From Capsulimonas corticalis (lineage in GTDB: Bacteria > Armatimonadota > Armatimonadia > Armatimonadales > Capsulimonadaceae), in NCBI RefSeq assembly GCF_003574315.2, contig NZ_AP025739.1:806001-870000 (forward strand): a stretch of 64,000 nt of DNA. Reading direction: 5' to 3'. The translations under genes were made by a program, and so were the position numbers. Positions 7,768 to 16,685 of the stretch are shown here, piece after piece. Numbering within the stretch: position 1 is the first letter of the stretch; every line of letters starts with the position of its first letter. The notes beneath the pieces are model-generated. The model made no database searches, was not told the origin of the DNA, and worked only from the letters and a program-made list of their open reading frames with translations.

Positions 7768-8427
7768 CTACACTTTCTGGCTGGGCGGAGCGCTGGTCTC
7801 CGCCCGCCAGATGTGTTTGTGAACCCACGCCTTACCACTCTCGTAGTACGTCCCCCAGACATAGCCGATCAAACTAATGACGTTGATCGCCGCCACGATG
7901 GCGCTTCCCGCCCACCAATACGACTTGCCGTAGATGACGTTAAAATCGCCCAAAAACGAACCCGAAAGGCAAAGCATCGGATACCAGAGCAGCACGACGA
8001 ACCATTGGTTCGCGGCGGCGGACGCAAGGATGATGCGCCAGATCAGGGATACGCGAAGATACCGCGCCGCGAGCGCCAGCCCGATCCCCAGAATATAATT
8101 GACCAGGTTCCCCGCAAGCGCGACCCACCAATCCTGCCGATCCGTAAGCTGAGGCGGATAGGTGATCTCTCCCCAGTAACCAAAGAAGTGCAACCGAATT
8201 CCATGCGCGCCAAACAGCGCCGCGACCAGCGCGTGCCCTCCCTCGTGCAGCAGCACGATCGGCGGCCACAAGAAGTAAGACGCGATTCCGTTAGCCAGTC
8301 GCAGATCCTCAGGCGTCACCTGGTCGTCGAACAGACTGCGCCGCTTGCGCCAGACATCGACGGCCATGCGAATGGCGAGGACACCGTAAACAATGGAAAT
8401 AATATTGAGAACGCCAGAGCCGATCAT
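7768..8427 (-). CDS. M50-like membrane zinc metalloprotease
   Basis: A 219-residue polytopic membrane protein. The motif 'LLHEGGHAL' is the HExxH zinc site inside a hydrophobic segment, as in site-2-protease-type (M50) peptidases. 'ALAGNLVNYILGIGLAL' matches the family's conserved AGP/N segment, and a later 'LGDFNVIY' sits where the third zinc ligand Asp is expected. The protein is compact, with no PDZ domain, about five membrane helices and a hydrophilic C-terminal tail. It converges on the lipoprotein gene at 7751, only 16 bases away. The substrate is unknown, and some family members of this size are inactive or chaperone-like, so catalysis is probable but not certain. Confidence 0.75.
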   Translation of the reverse strand: MIGSGVLNIISIVYGVLAIRMAVDVWRKRRSLFDDQVTPEDLRLANGIASYFLWPPIVLLHEGGHALVAALFGAHGIRLHFFGYWGEITYPPQLTDRQDWWVALAGNLVNYILGIGLALAARYLRVSLIWRIILASAAANQWFVVLLWYPMLCLSGSFLGDFNVIYGKSYWWAGSAIVAAINVISLIGYVWGTYYESGKAWVHKHIWRAETSAPPSQKV

Positions 8428-8483
8428 AGTTAAGTTGTCCTGTTCCTGAATGACAGCTTACCTGATCCCGACGATGAACGCTG

Positions 8484-9419
8484 TTACTCGCGCCCGTTCC
8501 ACGCGACGAGCGCGGAAATCGTGACGACGGAAATCAATGTGGAGAAGAGAATCGCGCGTGAGGTGACGGCGGCTTCGCGGTCGTAGAGCTTGGCGAGCAT
8601 GAAGGGGCCGGTCCCGATGGGGAGGGCGCTGAGCAGCAGCGCCGTGTGGGACCAGAGCGGCGGCATGGGAAAGACGCAGAAGGCGAGCGCGCCCGTCACG
8701 ACCGGCTGGAACAGCAGTTTGAGGACGACGAGCCGCCATACCGTGGACATTTCGCACGAGGCGGCGGGCTGCGCGAGAAACAAACCGATCGTCACCAGCG
8801 CACACGGACTCGCGGCCGCCCCAAGCAATGTGGTGAAACGCAGAATAGGGATCGGCAGCGTCACATGCAGCGCCGCGCACAGCAGCCCGATCACCGGCGC
8901 GACCAGCAGCGGATTCGTCGCCAGCGACCGCGCCGCCTTGACGAGGGTCCGCCCCAGGCTCTTCTCCTGCTGCAAGTCCATCTCGATCAGCACGATGGCT
9001 CCGGCAAAGAGCACGCAGGCAATCAAAAACGAGGAGATCGCCGCCGGCGGCAGACCCCGCTCCCCAAACACCGCCAGACACAACGGGATTCCCATAAATC
9101 CCGTGTTCGGATAAGACGCCCCCAGCCCCTCAATGCTCTTATCCGCCAGCCGATGACTCTTCCGCCGATCCAGCGCAAACGAGACAACAAAAGTCGCCGC
9201 CATCCCGCCCACGAACGCCGCCAGAAACCCCGGATGGTCCACCTCGCCCCAGGTAATCTGCGCCATCGACTGAAACAGCACCACCGGCAGCGCTAATCGT
9301 ACGACAAACGTGTTCAGGTGATCGACGGCCGACGGCGCAAGCACGCCGCGCCTCGCGCAGAAGTAGCCGACGAAGATCAGCGCGAATATGGGGAGGACGG
9401 CGTTGAGGACGGATTGCAT
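8484..9419 (-). CDS. AEC-family (auxin efflux carrier-like) transporter
   Basis: This 311-residue integral membrane protein has about ten hydrophobic helices in two repeats of five. Recognisable family segments are the N-terminal 'ILPIFALIFVGYFCARRGVL' region, 'ALPVVLFQSMAQI', the Asn-containing 'ATNPLLVAPVIGLL' crossover, and 'SPCALVTIGLFLAQ'. Bacterial AEC members move organic acids such as malate or other small anions across the inner membrane. It is followed 64 bases later by the M50-like gene on the same strand and preceded by the EutBC fusion gene on the same strand; no functional link to either is evident. Confidence 0.88.
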   Translation of the reverse strand: MQSVLNAVLPIFALIFVGYFCARRGVLAPSAVDHLNTFVVRLALPVVLFQSMAQITWGEVDHPGFLAAFVGGMAATFVVSFALDRRKSHRLADKSIEGLGASYPNTGFMGIPLCLAVFGERGLPPAAISSFLIACVLFAGAIVLIEMDLQQEKSLGRTLVKAARSLATNPLLVAPVIGLLCAALHVTLPIPILRFTTLLGAAASPCALVTIGLFLAQPAASCEMSTVWRLVVLKLLFQPVVTGALAFCVFPMPPLWSHTALLLSALPIGTGPFMLAKLYDREAAVTSRAILFSTLISVVTISALVAWNGRE

Positions 9420-9505
9420 GCGAGCAGACCTTGCTTGATCGAGTCGACAGCATCCATCATATCATATTTTACGCCGATGTCGAATGAGGAACAAACGCCC
9501 AAGTC

Positions 9506-11677
9506 TCACAGCGCGGCTTGCGGCGAATGTTCCAGGGAGGAGAGATCGGCTTCTTCCTTGAGCAGCACGCCGGAGAGCTGGCGGCGGCGGGATTCTTGCA
9601 TCAGGTAGAGAAGGCGGGCGGCGGCGATGGGGTATGGGAGGCCTTCGGGGCGGATGTTGGAGAGGCAGTTGCGCTGGGAGTCGGCGGTGGCGGCGTGGGC
9701 TTGCCAGGTGAGGTAGACGCCGAGGGAGTCGGGCGTGGTGAGGCCGGGGCGTTCGCCGATGAGGACGACGACCATGTCGGCGCGGAGGGCTTCGGCGACG
9801 GCGTCGCCGACCGCGACGCGGCCTTGTTGGACGAGGACGGCGGGCCCGATGCGCCAGTCGGATTGGCGGAGCGTGGGGAGGACGGCCTGAAGCAAGGGCG
9901 CGGAGTGGCGGTTCGCGGCGGTGGCGCTGAGGCCGTCGGCGATGACGAACACGATGTCCCAGTTCTTGGGCTGGTCGGCGAGCAGGCCGAGCGACGGGGC
10001 GCTCAGGCGGCGGCCCAGGTCGGGGCGCTGGATGTATTCAGAGCGGTCGGCGGCTTCGCTATGCAGGCGAATCGTCTCCAGGCCAAGTTCGGCGAGGCCC
10101 GCCTGTAAACTCTCCGTATCCAGCGGAGATCCAACGGCGTCGCGGGCCTGGGCGTGGTCCCACTGGAAATCGAGATGGTCGCCGGTCGGCTGCGATACTC
10201 CGGTTGGGGCGACGCCGATCCGGGCCGGCGTGAACTCGCGCAGGCGCGTCCAGACGGACGCGGGGGCTAGCGAAGTTCCGACGGGGGCGATCTCGTGGAG
10301 CGCCTCCAGCATCGGGCTGTCCGCGCGCGACCCCGTCAGCCGCTGATGCCGACCCTGAGCGTCAAAGATCCCCATTCGCTCCAGCCACGCTTCGAACTCG
10401 GGCGCCGGGCGCTTTCCCAAAATGCGGCGGACGTAAAGGGCGTCGTGGAACGAAGTGCTCTGGTAGTTGAGCATGATGTCGTCCGCGCCGGGGACGCCCA
10501 TGATAAACGTGCAGCCGGCGGCGGCGATCAGCGTGAGCAGGACATCCATGTCGTCCTGGTCGGCCTCGGCGTGATTGGTGTAACAAACGTCGCAGCCCAT
10601 CGGCAGGCCGAGCAGCTTGCCGGCGCAGTGGTCCTCTAATCCCGCCCGGATGATCTGCTTGCCGTTAAAAAGATATTCGGGACCGATGAAGCCGACCACC
10701 GTGTTGACGAGCAGCGGCGAAAAGGCGCGCGCGACGGCGTAGGCGCGGCACTCCAACGTCTGCTGATCGACGCCGTGGTGCGCGTCCGCCGAAAGCGCGC
10801 TCCCCTGCCCCGTCTCGAAGTACATGACGTTGTCGCCGACCGAGCCGCGCCCCAGCGCCAGCGCCATCTCGTGCGCTTCGCGCAGCATCGTGAGGTTAAC
10901 GCCAAAGCCCTGGTTGGCGGCCTCCGTGCCGGCGACCGATTGGAAGACCAGATCGATCGGCGCGCCCCGCTCCATCGCCTGCATCGCGTTCGTGACATGG
11001 GTCAGCACGCACGACTGCACGGGCATGTCGAAACGCCGGCGCATCTCGTCCAGCATCTCGACCAAACGGATACAGGCGTCCACGTTGTCCGTCGCCGGGT
11101 TGATCCCAATCACCGCGTCGCCGCCGCCGAGCAGCAGGCCGTCCAAGAGACTGGCGGCCACGCCGCGCGGATCGTCGGTGGGATGGTTGGGCTGCACGCG
11201 CGTGGAAAGGCGTCCTTCCAGGCCGAGGGTATTGCGAAACCGCGTGACAACGCGGCATTTGGCCCCGACCGCCACCAGATCCTGCACGCGCATGATCTTG
11301 GTGACAGCGGCGGCCATCTCCGGCGTGATCCCCGGCGCCAGCCGCGCGAGGGCGTCGGCGTCCGCATCATCGGACAGCAGCCAGTCCCGAAAACCGCCCA
11401 CCGTCAAATGCGCGATCGGCGCGAACGCGGCCGCGTCATGCGTATCCACGATCAGCCGCGTGACTTCGTCGCTCTCATACGGGACGACCGCGCACGACAA
11501 AAACTCCGTGAGGCGTGTCTCCGCCAGCGCCATCTGCGCGGCCACCCGCTCCTGCGCGCTTTGGGCGGCGACACCCGCCAGCGCATCCCCCGACCGCAGC
11601 GGAGTCGCCTTCGCAAGCAGCGTCTTCAAATCGGAAAACGTATAAACGCCGCCGCCCACCGTATGCCGATATGTCAT
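9506..11677 (-). CDS. eutBC: Fused ethanolamine ammonia-lyase (EutB-EutC)
   Basis: This protein deaminates ethanolamine to acetaldehyde and ammonia using adenosylcobalamin. I start at ATG 11677 (GGGAG nearby), giving 723 residues. The first ~465 are the EutB barrel subunit ('YTFSDLKTLLAKA' start, 'RVQPNHPTDDPRG', 'GLLLGGGDAVIGINPATDN', 'FETGQGSALSADAHHGVDQQT', 'MGCDVCYTNHAEADQDD'). From ~475 to the end is a complete EutC subunit ('ARIGVAPTG', 'DHAQARDAVG', 'VIADGLSATAANRHS', 'LSNIRPEGLPY'). The two subunits are normally separate genes; here they are joined in one frame with no visible frameshift. No eutA reactivase, EutR or microcompartment shell gene is nearby. It sits at the end of the amine/amide catabolism island. 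Confidence 0.93.
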   Translation of the reverse strand: MTYRHTVGGGVYTFSDLKTLLAKATPLRSGDALAGVAAQSAQERVAAQMALAETRLTEFLSCAVVPYESDEVTRLIVDTHDAAAFAPIAHLTVGGFRDWLLSDDADADALARLAPGITPEMAAAVTKIMRVQDLVAVGAKCRVVTRFRNTLGLEGRLSTRVQPNHPTDDPRGVAASLLDGLLLGGGDAVIGINPATDNVDACIRLVEMLDEMRRRFDMPVQSCVLTHVTNAMQAMERGAPIDLVFQSVAGTEAANQGFGVNLTMLREAHEMALALGRGSVGDNVMYFETGQGSALSADAHHGVDQQTLECRAYAVARAFSPLLVNTVVGFIGPEYLFNGKQIIRAGLEDHCAGKLLGLPMGCDVCYTNHAEADQDDMDVLLTLIAAAGCTFIMGVPGADDIMLNYQSTSFHDALYVRRILGKRPAPEFEAWLERMGIFDAQGRHQRLTGSRADSPMLEALHEIAPVGTSLAPASVWTRLREFTPARIGVAPTGVSQPTGDHLDFQWDHAQARDAVGSPLDTESLQAGLAELGLETIRLHSEAADRSEYIQRPDLGRRLSAPSLGLLADQPKNWDIVFVIADGLSATAANRHSAPLLQAVLPTLRQSDWRIGPAVLVQQGRVAVGDAVAEALRADMVVVLIGERPGLTTPDSLGVYLTWQAHAATADSQRNCLSNIRPEGLPYPIAAARLLYLMQESRRRQLSGVLLKEEADLSSLEHSPQAAL

Positions 11678-11739
11678 GACGATCTCCCGCTTTCGAACCG
11701 CTCGCATTTCACAAAAAGCTTAGCTGGCCTTCGCTTCGA

Positions 11740-12012
11740 CTGCCCGGGCAAACCCACCCCACGCTTCGGCCGCCCCCTCGGGGCAAACCCACCCCGGCGC
11801 TTAGCATGCTCCCTTGCAAACCCACCCCCGCGCTACGCGCGCCCCCTCCCGCCGACGGGAAGGGTTAGTCGGATTGCCTCTTACGAAAGCCGCCTGCGAT
11901 AATACACTCTGAAATACCCTTCCCGTCGCGGGAGGGGTGGCCCGCAGGGCCGGGGTGGGTTTGCCACGGGAGGGGGCGGCCGAAGGCCGGGGATAGGTTT
12001 GCCCGGACCCCG
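11740..12012. repeat. Palindromic intergenic element, copy 1
   Basis: The gap between eutBC and the acetamidase gene is filled by a nested palindrome. The core (11854-11927) has inverted ends GACGGGAAGGGT and ACCCTTCCCGTC around about 50 bases. Outside it lie longer arms built of AACCCACCCC, CGCGCTACGCGCG and CCCCTCCCG on the left and their complements on the right. The same core, in reverse orientation and about 90% alike, occurs at 13961-14032. The arms also contain tandem copies of the AACCCACCCC block. This looks like a small non-autonomous mobile or REP-like element; no protein is encoded. Confidence 0.75.
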
Positions 12013-12021
12013 CAAACCCGA

Positions 12022-12957
12022 TCACAAATTCGCAACGCGCGCAAGCAGCGCTTTGTCCATCTTGCAGACGACCGTGTAGGCCGGATCGAAGACGTTGGCG
12101 ATCTCGTACTCGACGCATTGGCCCATCAGGGTGTGCGCTTCCGTCCAGGTCAGCGCATACTCTTCTTGCAGCCAGCGGGCCATTTCGCTGGTGGCGTGCT
12201 GGAGAGCCTGGTCCAAGGGGCGGGCGTTTCCCGCCGCCACGATGTGAGTGGCCGTTTCGGCTCGGGGCCATTCGATCGATTTGCCTTTGATTACCGAGAG
12301 GGTGAATTCGACGTCGAACGAAATCTCGATTCCCGTCCCGCAAACTTCGCCGCAGCCTTGAACGGCGTGGCCGTCGCCGATGAAGAACAGGGCGCCGGAG
12401 ACGGCGACGGGAAAGTACACCGTGACGCCTTCCGTGAAGCCCTTGTAGTCCATGTTGCCGCCGTTCGTGGATGATGTCGCGGTGGAGATCGCCTGCCCGC
12501 CGGACGGCGCGACGCCGAAGCAGCCGACCATCGGACGGATCGGGATCGGCAAGCGCGCGAGCTTGGTCGCCGGAGACGTCAGGACGGCGATCCCGGCGTC
12601 CCAGTCCACATCCCACTCACCGCTGCCTTCGGCGAAGCCGGGCGGCGGCGGGAGCAGCGCGACATCGGCGGGGTCCATCACATTGGAGGCCAGCTGCACT
12701 CCGCTCCACCCAAAGCGCCGGTTCGGACGCAATCGATCCAGCCGGACCGCCAGCGTATCGCCCGGCTCCGCGCCCTCGACATAGAACGGCCCGGTCATCG
12801 GGTTGACGCCTTTGTGCCGCCGCTCGCGATGAAGATCGAAACCACCGGCGTCCAGCGTCGTCGTCGCCACGGTATCGCCGTCGGCGATCCGCAGGACCGG
12901 CGGGTGCGAACCGAGCGTGCTGAAATAATGGGTCGGCGTAAACTGGTGTTTGCTCAT
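12022..12957 (-). CDS. Acetamidase/formamidase family amidohydrolase
   Basis: A 311-residue cytosolic protein of the FmdA_AmdA family, which hydrolyses short amides such as formamide or acetamide to the acid and ammonia. Family signatures include 'DGDTVATTTLDAGG', 'HKGVNPMTGPFYVEGAEPGDTLAVRLDRL', 'RPMVGCFGVAP', 'GGNMDYKGFTEGVTVYFPV' and 'GALFFIGDGHAVQGCGEVCGTGIE'. Length is normal for the shorter bacterial members. It lies downstream of the SDR gene (103 bases) on the same strand and upstream of eutBC, in an island of nitrogen-compound catabolism genes, so ammonia release from amides is a fitting role. The real substrate is not set by sequence. Confidence 0.88.
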   Translation of the reverse strand: MSKHQFTPTHYFSTLGSHPPVLRIADGDTVATTTLDAGGFDLHRERRHKGVNPMTGPFYVEGAEPGDTLAVRLDRLRPNRRFGWSGVQLASNVMDPADVALLPPPPGFAEGSGEWDVDWDAGIAVLTSPATKLARLPIPIRPMVGCFGVAPSGGQAISTATSSTNGGNMDYKGFTEGVTVYFPVAVSGALFFIGDGHAVQGCGEVCGTGIEISFDVEFTLSVIKGKSIEWPRAETATHIVAAGNARPLDQALQHATSEMARWLQEEYALTWTEAHTLMGQCVEYEIANVFDPAYTVVCKMDKALLARVANL

Positions 12958-13060
12958 GGGTCTCGATCCAACATGGAAATATTCGATACGTCAAGACGCC
13001 CCCGGCCCCATGAGGGGCGCAGACCATACGATCGAGAACGCGAGGGGTGCGTCCCTCATA

Positions 13061-13828
13061 TCAGTCGGCGACGCCGGATTCGGGGAGCGTCTGGCCGCCG
13101 TCGACGCACAGCGTTTGTCCGGTGATCCATCCCGCCTCATCCGAAGCGAAGAACGCCATCGCGTAGGCGATGTCTTCGGGCGAGCCCAGCTTGCCCATGG
13201 GGATCGCGCGCGTCATCTTGCTCAGGTACTCTTCGCCCAGTTGCGCCAGGCCCTCCGTCAAAATATTCCCGGGCTCCACGCCGTTCACGGTAATCCCGAA
13301 CTTCGCAAGCTCCACGGCCGCGTTTCGGATAAAACCGTTGACGCCGCCCTTGGTCGCGCCATAATGCGCGAATCCAGGCATGCCTGTTTTCGGACCGGTA
13401 ATGGACGAGGTGAACAAAATTCGGCCCCGCCCCTGCTGTTTCATGGCCGGCAGGACAGCCTGCGTGGCGAAGAGCGCGCCCTTCAAATTGAGGTTGTGAC
13501 AGCGGTCCCAATCCTCCTCAGTGATCTCTTCCAGCATGGCCTCCCAAAAGACGCCGGCGTTATGGACGAGGATGTCGATCGCCCCATAAGTCTCCAAAGC
13601 CGCCGCCGCGACTTTTTCATTGTCGGCTTTCACGCTGATGTCCGCCGGAACGAAGATCGCCTCACCCCCAGCGTCCCGAATCTCCCGCGCGACGCGCTCC
13701 CCGGCCTCGACATTTCGGTTCGCCGCCACGACTTTGGCGCCTTCCCGCGCGAAGACATGCGCGATCCCATAACCGATCCCGGCGCTCGCCCCCGTCACGA
13801 TGGCCACCCGGCCGTGTATTCCCTTCAC
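13061..13828 (-). CDS. SDR-family oxidoreductase
   Basis: A 255-residue classical short-chain dehydrogenase starting at GTG 13828, with the ribosome-binding site AAGGAGATT just upstream. The Rossmann motif is 'TGASAGIGYGIA' (about 13-24), then 'VHNAGVF' (NNAG equivalent), catalytic Ser in 'FTSSITGP' and the YxxxK motif in 'HYGATKGGVNGF'. The C-terminal 'GWITGQTLCVDGGQTLPE' matches FabG/UcpA-type dehydrogenases. An Asn in 'VAANRNVEAGERVAR' suggests NADP(H) or NAD(H) without a clear preference. The substrate is unknown; it is located between the permease and acetamidase genes of the amine/amide island. Confidence 0.9.
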   Translation of the reverse strand: MKGIHGRVAIVTGASAGIGYGIAHVFAREGAKVVAANRNVEAGERVAREIRDAGGEAIFVPADISVKADNEKVAAAALETYGAIDILVHNAGVFWEAMLEEITEEDWDRCHNLNLKGALFATQAVLPAMKQQGRGRILFTSSITGPKTGMPGFAHYGATKGGVNGFIRNAAVELAKFGITVNGVEPGNILTEGLAQLGEEYLSKMTRAIPMGKLGSPEDIAYAMAFFASDEAGWITGQTLCVDGGQTLPESGVAD

Positions 13829-13884
13829 ACAATCTCCTTGAAAACAGAAATGACGTACTGCCTGCCCGGCAAACTCCCTCTAGT

Positions 13885-14112
13885 CCTACCTACCCCCGCG
13901 CTTCGCGCGCCCCCTCCCGTGGCAAACCCACCCCCGCGCTTCGCGCGACCCCTCCCGTCACCGGGAAGGGTTATTTCAGAGTGTGTTATCGCAGGCCGCT
14001 CCCGTAAGAGGCAATCCGACTAACCCTTCCCGCCCGAGGGAGGGGTCGCGCGAAGCGCGGGGGTGGGTTTACCCGGGAGGGGTGGCCCGAAGGGCCGGGG
14101 TAGGTTAGGACC
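13885..14112. repeat. Palindromic intergenic element, copy 2 (inverted core)
   Basis: This region between the SDR and permease genes mirrors the element at 11740. Its core (13961-14032) starts CCGGGAAGGGTTATTTCAGA and ends CGACTAACCCTTCCCG, which is the reverse complement of the copy-1 core with a few changes. Left arms contain two copies of ACCCCCGCGCTTCGCGCG; right arms carry CGCGCGAAGCGCGGGGGTGG and GGGGTGGCCCGAAGGGCCGG. Together they could fold as one long stem in DNA or RNA. No coding potential is evident. Confidence 0.75.
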
Positions 14113-14137
14113 AGAGGGGGTTTGCACGGCCCCGGAT

Positions 14138-15550
14138 TTACGCAATCGCCGTTGAGGACCCGCGCGACTTCATGCGTTCGATCAGCATCCACACAATGCC
14201 GACCGCCATGTAACCGGCGAAGACCTGCGGCAGATAGTTGTCCGGCGCGACCGGCCACGGATAGACGCTGCCCTTGACCGCCAGGCCCATGAACAGGACG
14301 CCGGCGACCGCGCTGAAGATCAGCATCGGCGAGAGCGACTTATCCCGGGACGCCGAGACCACCGCGCCGACCGCGATGAGAATATACGCCAGCAGGAAGC
14401 CGTACGTGGCGATCATGCCGTTCATGTTGTAGATGTCCAGAACCGCGACGTGCTTCATGCTCAGGCCAAAGAGAACCACGATCATGATGGCCGCGCAAAC
14501 GGTCGCGGCGATGTGCGGCGTGGCGTTGGTGTCGTGCGATTTGCCGAGATGCGCGTGGATCAGGCCGTCGCGGGACATCGCCGAAAGGATGCGCGAGGTC
14601 GCCGTCACGCAGGCCAGCGAACAAGCAAACAAACTGACGATCGCGCCGATGGAGACGAGAACGCCCAGGACGGGCGCGTGGGCGATGTCGGCCATGGCGG
14701 TCAGCGCCACCAGGTTCGGATCGTCCAGGTGCGTCTTGTAGGCGGAGAACGCCGAGACCATCATGAACGACATGATCATAAAGAACGTGCCGGCGATCGC
14801 CGTGCTCATGAAGACCGCGCGGGGGATGGAGCGCTTTGGATCGCGCGCCTCGGCGCCCAGCGCCGTCGCGCTTTCAAAGCCGACGAAGGAGAAGATTCCC
14901 AGGACCATTCCGCCCTGAAGCCCCGTCAGCGTCATGCCCTTGAGCGAAAGCTGCGGTCCCAGATGCAGGCCCGTATGCGCGACCATCAGAAGACCGAGAA
15001 CGAAGATCAGACTGATGGAGACGCCCTCCAGAATCAGCATCATCTTCGCCGAAAGCCGCACGTCGCGGTAAGCGACAAACCAGACCAGTCCCACTACGAG
15101 CACGAACATCACCATGGCGGGCATGGCGATATTCAGGTTCTTCAGCAACGTCTGCGCGTACGGCGCCGTGTAGGAGGCGACGGCGATTCCCGTCGTAAGA
15201 TACGCGAGGATCAGCGCCCAGCCCGTGATGAAACCGGCGGTCGGTCCCAGGCTTTTCGTCACGTAGGAGTAAAGCGCGCCGGGCGTCGCGGTCTTGCTGG
15301 CGAACTGCTTGATGCAGACGCCGATCAAGAGAAGGCCCAGCGTGGCGAGCAGGTACGTGAACCACGTCCCGTTCCCGGAAGAGCCGAAGACGAGCTGAAG
15401 GTTGACGGCCGGCGTGAGAGTCGGCGCGATGTTGGCGATGGACTGCGCCAGCGTCTCAGTGGAGCTAAGCGCGTCGCGTCGGTAGCCGACGGCATGGTGG
15501 TTATGTTCCCCCAGATCGAGATGATCGGCGGGGAGTTGAACGGTAGCCAT
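14138..15550 (-). CDS. APC-family amino acid/amine permease
   Basis: A 470-residue transporter with about 12 membrane helices. I start at ATG 15550, where AAGGAAGAAAAAAG precedes it. Characteristic APC features are 'LAQSIANIAPTLTPAVNLQLVFG' in helix 1, 'FASKTATPGALYSYVTKSLGPTAGF' between helices 2 and 3, and 'IFSFVGFESATALGAEARDPKRSIPRAV' for the conserved helix 6-loop. The N-terminal stretch is His-rich and hydrophilic. Position between the SDR and the amine/alcohol oxidation genes suggests uptake of an amine or amino acid that feeds the amine oxidase or EutBC, but APC sequence alone does not reveal the substrate. Confidence 0.88.
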   Translation of the reverse strand: MATVQLPADHLDLGEHNHHAVGYRRDALSSTETLAQSIANIAPTLTPAVNLQLVFGSSGNGTWFTYLLATLGLLLIGVCIKQFASKTATPGALYSYVTKSLGPTAGFITGWALILAYLTTGIAVASYTAPYAQTLLKNLNIAMPAMVMFVLVVGLVWFVAYRDVRLSAKMMLILEGVSISLIFVLGLLMVAHTGLHLGPQLSLKGMTLTGLQGGMVLGIFSFVGFESATALGAEARDPKRSIPRAVFMSTAIAGTFFMIMSFMMVSAFSAYKTHLDDPNLVALTAMADIAHAPVLGVLVSIGAIVSLFACSLACVTATSRILSAMSRDGLIHAHLGKSHDTNATPHIAATVCAAIMIVVLFGLSMKHVAVLDIYNMNGMIATYGFLLAYILIAVGAVVSASRDKSLSPMLIFSAVAGVLFMGLAVKGSVYPWPVAPDNYLPQVFAGYMAVGIVWMLIERMKSRGSSTAIA

Positions 15551-15671
15551 GATCTTTTTTCTTCCTTTTTCCGATGACGCAAGATCGCCGCGAAAACGGC
15601 GAGGGACGTTCACTTCGGCGCCGAAGGAATATCAAGGATTTGAGAGATCGGCGGCTTCGCCTTGCAAACGG

Positions 15672-16682
15672 TCAGTCCATGAGGAGTACGGCCCGGTAGC
15701 GGACTTTGTTGTCGCGTACGTGCTGAACGGCGTCGTTGGCGCGCTCAAAAGCAAAGGTCTCGATCTGGGGAACGATCCCGTACCGGGCCGCGAGCCCGAG
15801 CATTTCAATCATCTCTGACCGGCTTCCGATCGGAGACCCCATGATTCGGCGGCGCTTGTCCTGGAAGGCGAACACGGAAAGCGGGATCGGATCGTTCCCG
15901 ATCCCGACCAGGTTGAACACCCCGTCGGAATCCAGACAGTTCAGATAAGCGTTATAATCCTTTCCTGAGGCGACGGTGTCGATGATGATGTCGAGCGGCC
16001 GCGACGGTTTTTGTGGCGGAGATCCGTCCCGTCCGACAATCACCGCCTCGGCGGCGCCGAGCCGCGCGGCGTACTCCGCCTTCTCCGGAGACGTCGTGAA
16101 GACCGTGACCCGGTTTCCGAGCTTGGCCGCGAACTGCACGGCCAGATGCCCCAGGCCGCCGATGCCGATCACGCCGATCTCCTGACCGCCGCGCATTCCC
16201 GCGTGGCGCAGCCCGGAATAAACCGTAATGCCCGCGCACAGCAGCGGCCCCGCCGCCGCGGACGCCAGGCCGTCCGGAATGGGGAAGGCGAAGCGGGAGT
16301 CGACGGTCATATAATCGCCGAACCCGCCGTACTGGTGCAGGATCGTCGCCTGATTCGCGTCGCACATCTGCTCGTTGCCGCGCAGACAGTCGCGGCAGCC
16401 CAGGCACGCGCCGGACTGCCAGCCGACGCCCACCCGGTCCCCGATCTTAAGATGCGTCACGCCCGGCCCCAGCTCCACGACTTCGCCGACCGCCTCATGG
16501 CCCGGCACGACGGGAAAGGTCGCGCCGCCCCAATCGTTATCGACGACGTGGATGTCCGAGTGGCACAGGCCGCAGCTTTGAACGCGGATCACGCAGTCGA
16601 AGCCGCTGACGGCGCCGATTTCATATTCGAACGGGCGCAGCGGCTCGCCCGGCGCGTACGCGGCCAGCGCATGGACTTTCAT
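15672..16682 (-). CDS. Zinc-dependent alcohol dehydrogenase (CAD/YahK-like)
   Basis: A 336-residue medium-chain dehydrogenase. The catalytic zinc site is seen as 'SCGLCHSDIHVVDNDWG' plus 'GHEAVGEV', and the structural zinc site as 'CLGCRDCLRGNEQMC'. The nucleotide fold has 'GVIGIGGLGHLAVQFAAKLG'. The short chain length and 'GDRVGVGWQSGACLGC' resemble the cinnamyl-alcohol/YahK group, which reduces aldehydes with NADPH. It starts 3 bases after the amine oxidase stop, so the two are one transcription unit: amine oxidase makes an aldehyde, and this enzyme can reduce it to the alcohol (or the reverse). Confidence 0.92.
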   Translation of the reverse strand: MKVHALAAYAPGEPLRPFEYEIGAVSGFDCVIRVQSCGLCHSDIHVVDNDWGGATFPVVPGHEAVGEVVELGPGVTHLKIGDRVGVGWQSGACLGCRDCLRGNEQMCDANQATILHQYGGFGDYMTVDSRFAFPIPDGLASAAAGPLLCAGITVYSGLRHAGMRGGQEIGVIGIGGLGHLAVQFAAKLGNRVTVFTTSPEKAEYAARLGAAEAVIVGRDGSPPQKPSRPLDIIIDTVASGKDYNAYLNCLDSDGVFNLVGIGNDPIPLSVFAFQDKRRRIMGSPIGSRSEMIEMLGLAARYGIVPQIETFAFERANDAVQHVRDNKVRYRAVLLMD

Positions 16683-16685
16683 CAG

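Noticed and set aside
9506-11707. Two separate genes eutB and eutC
   Set aside because: No stop codon or new start separates them; both motif sets lie in one continuous frame.
11740-14112. Intergenic repeats as CRISPR or full insertion sequences
   Set aside because: There are no regularly spaced identical repeats and no transposase gene; they are palindromic elements.
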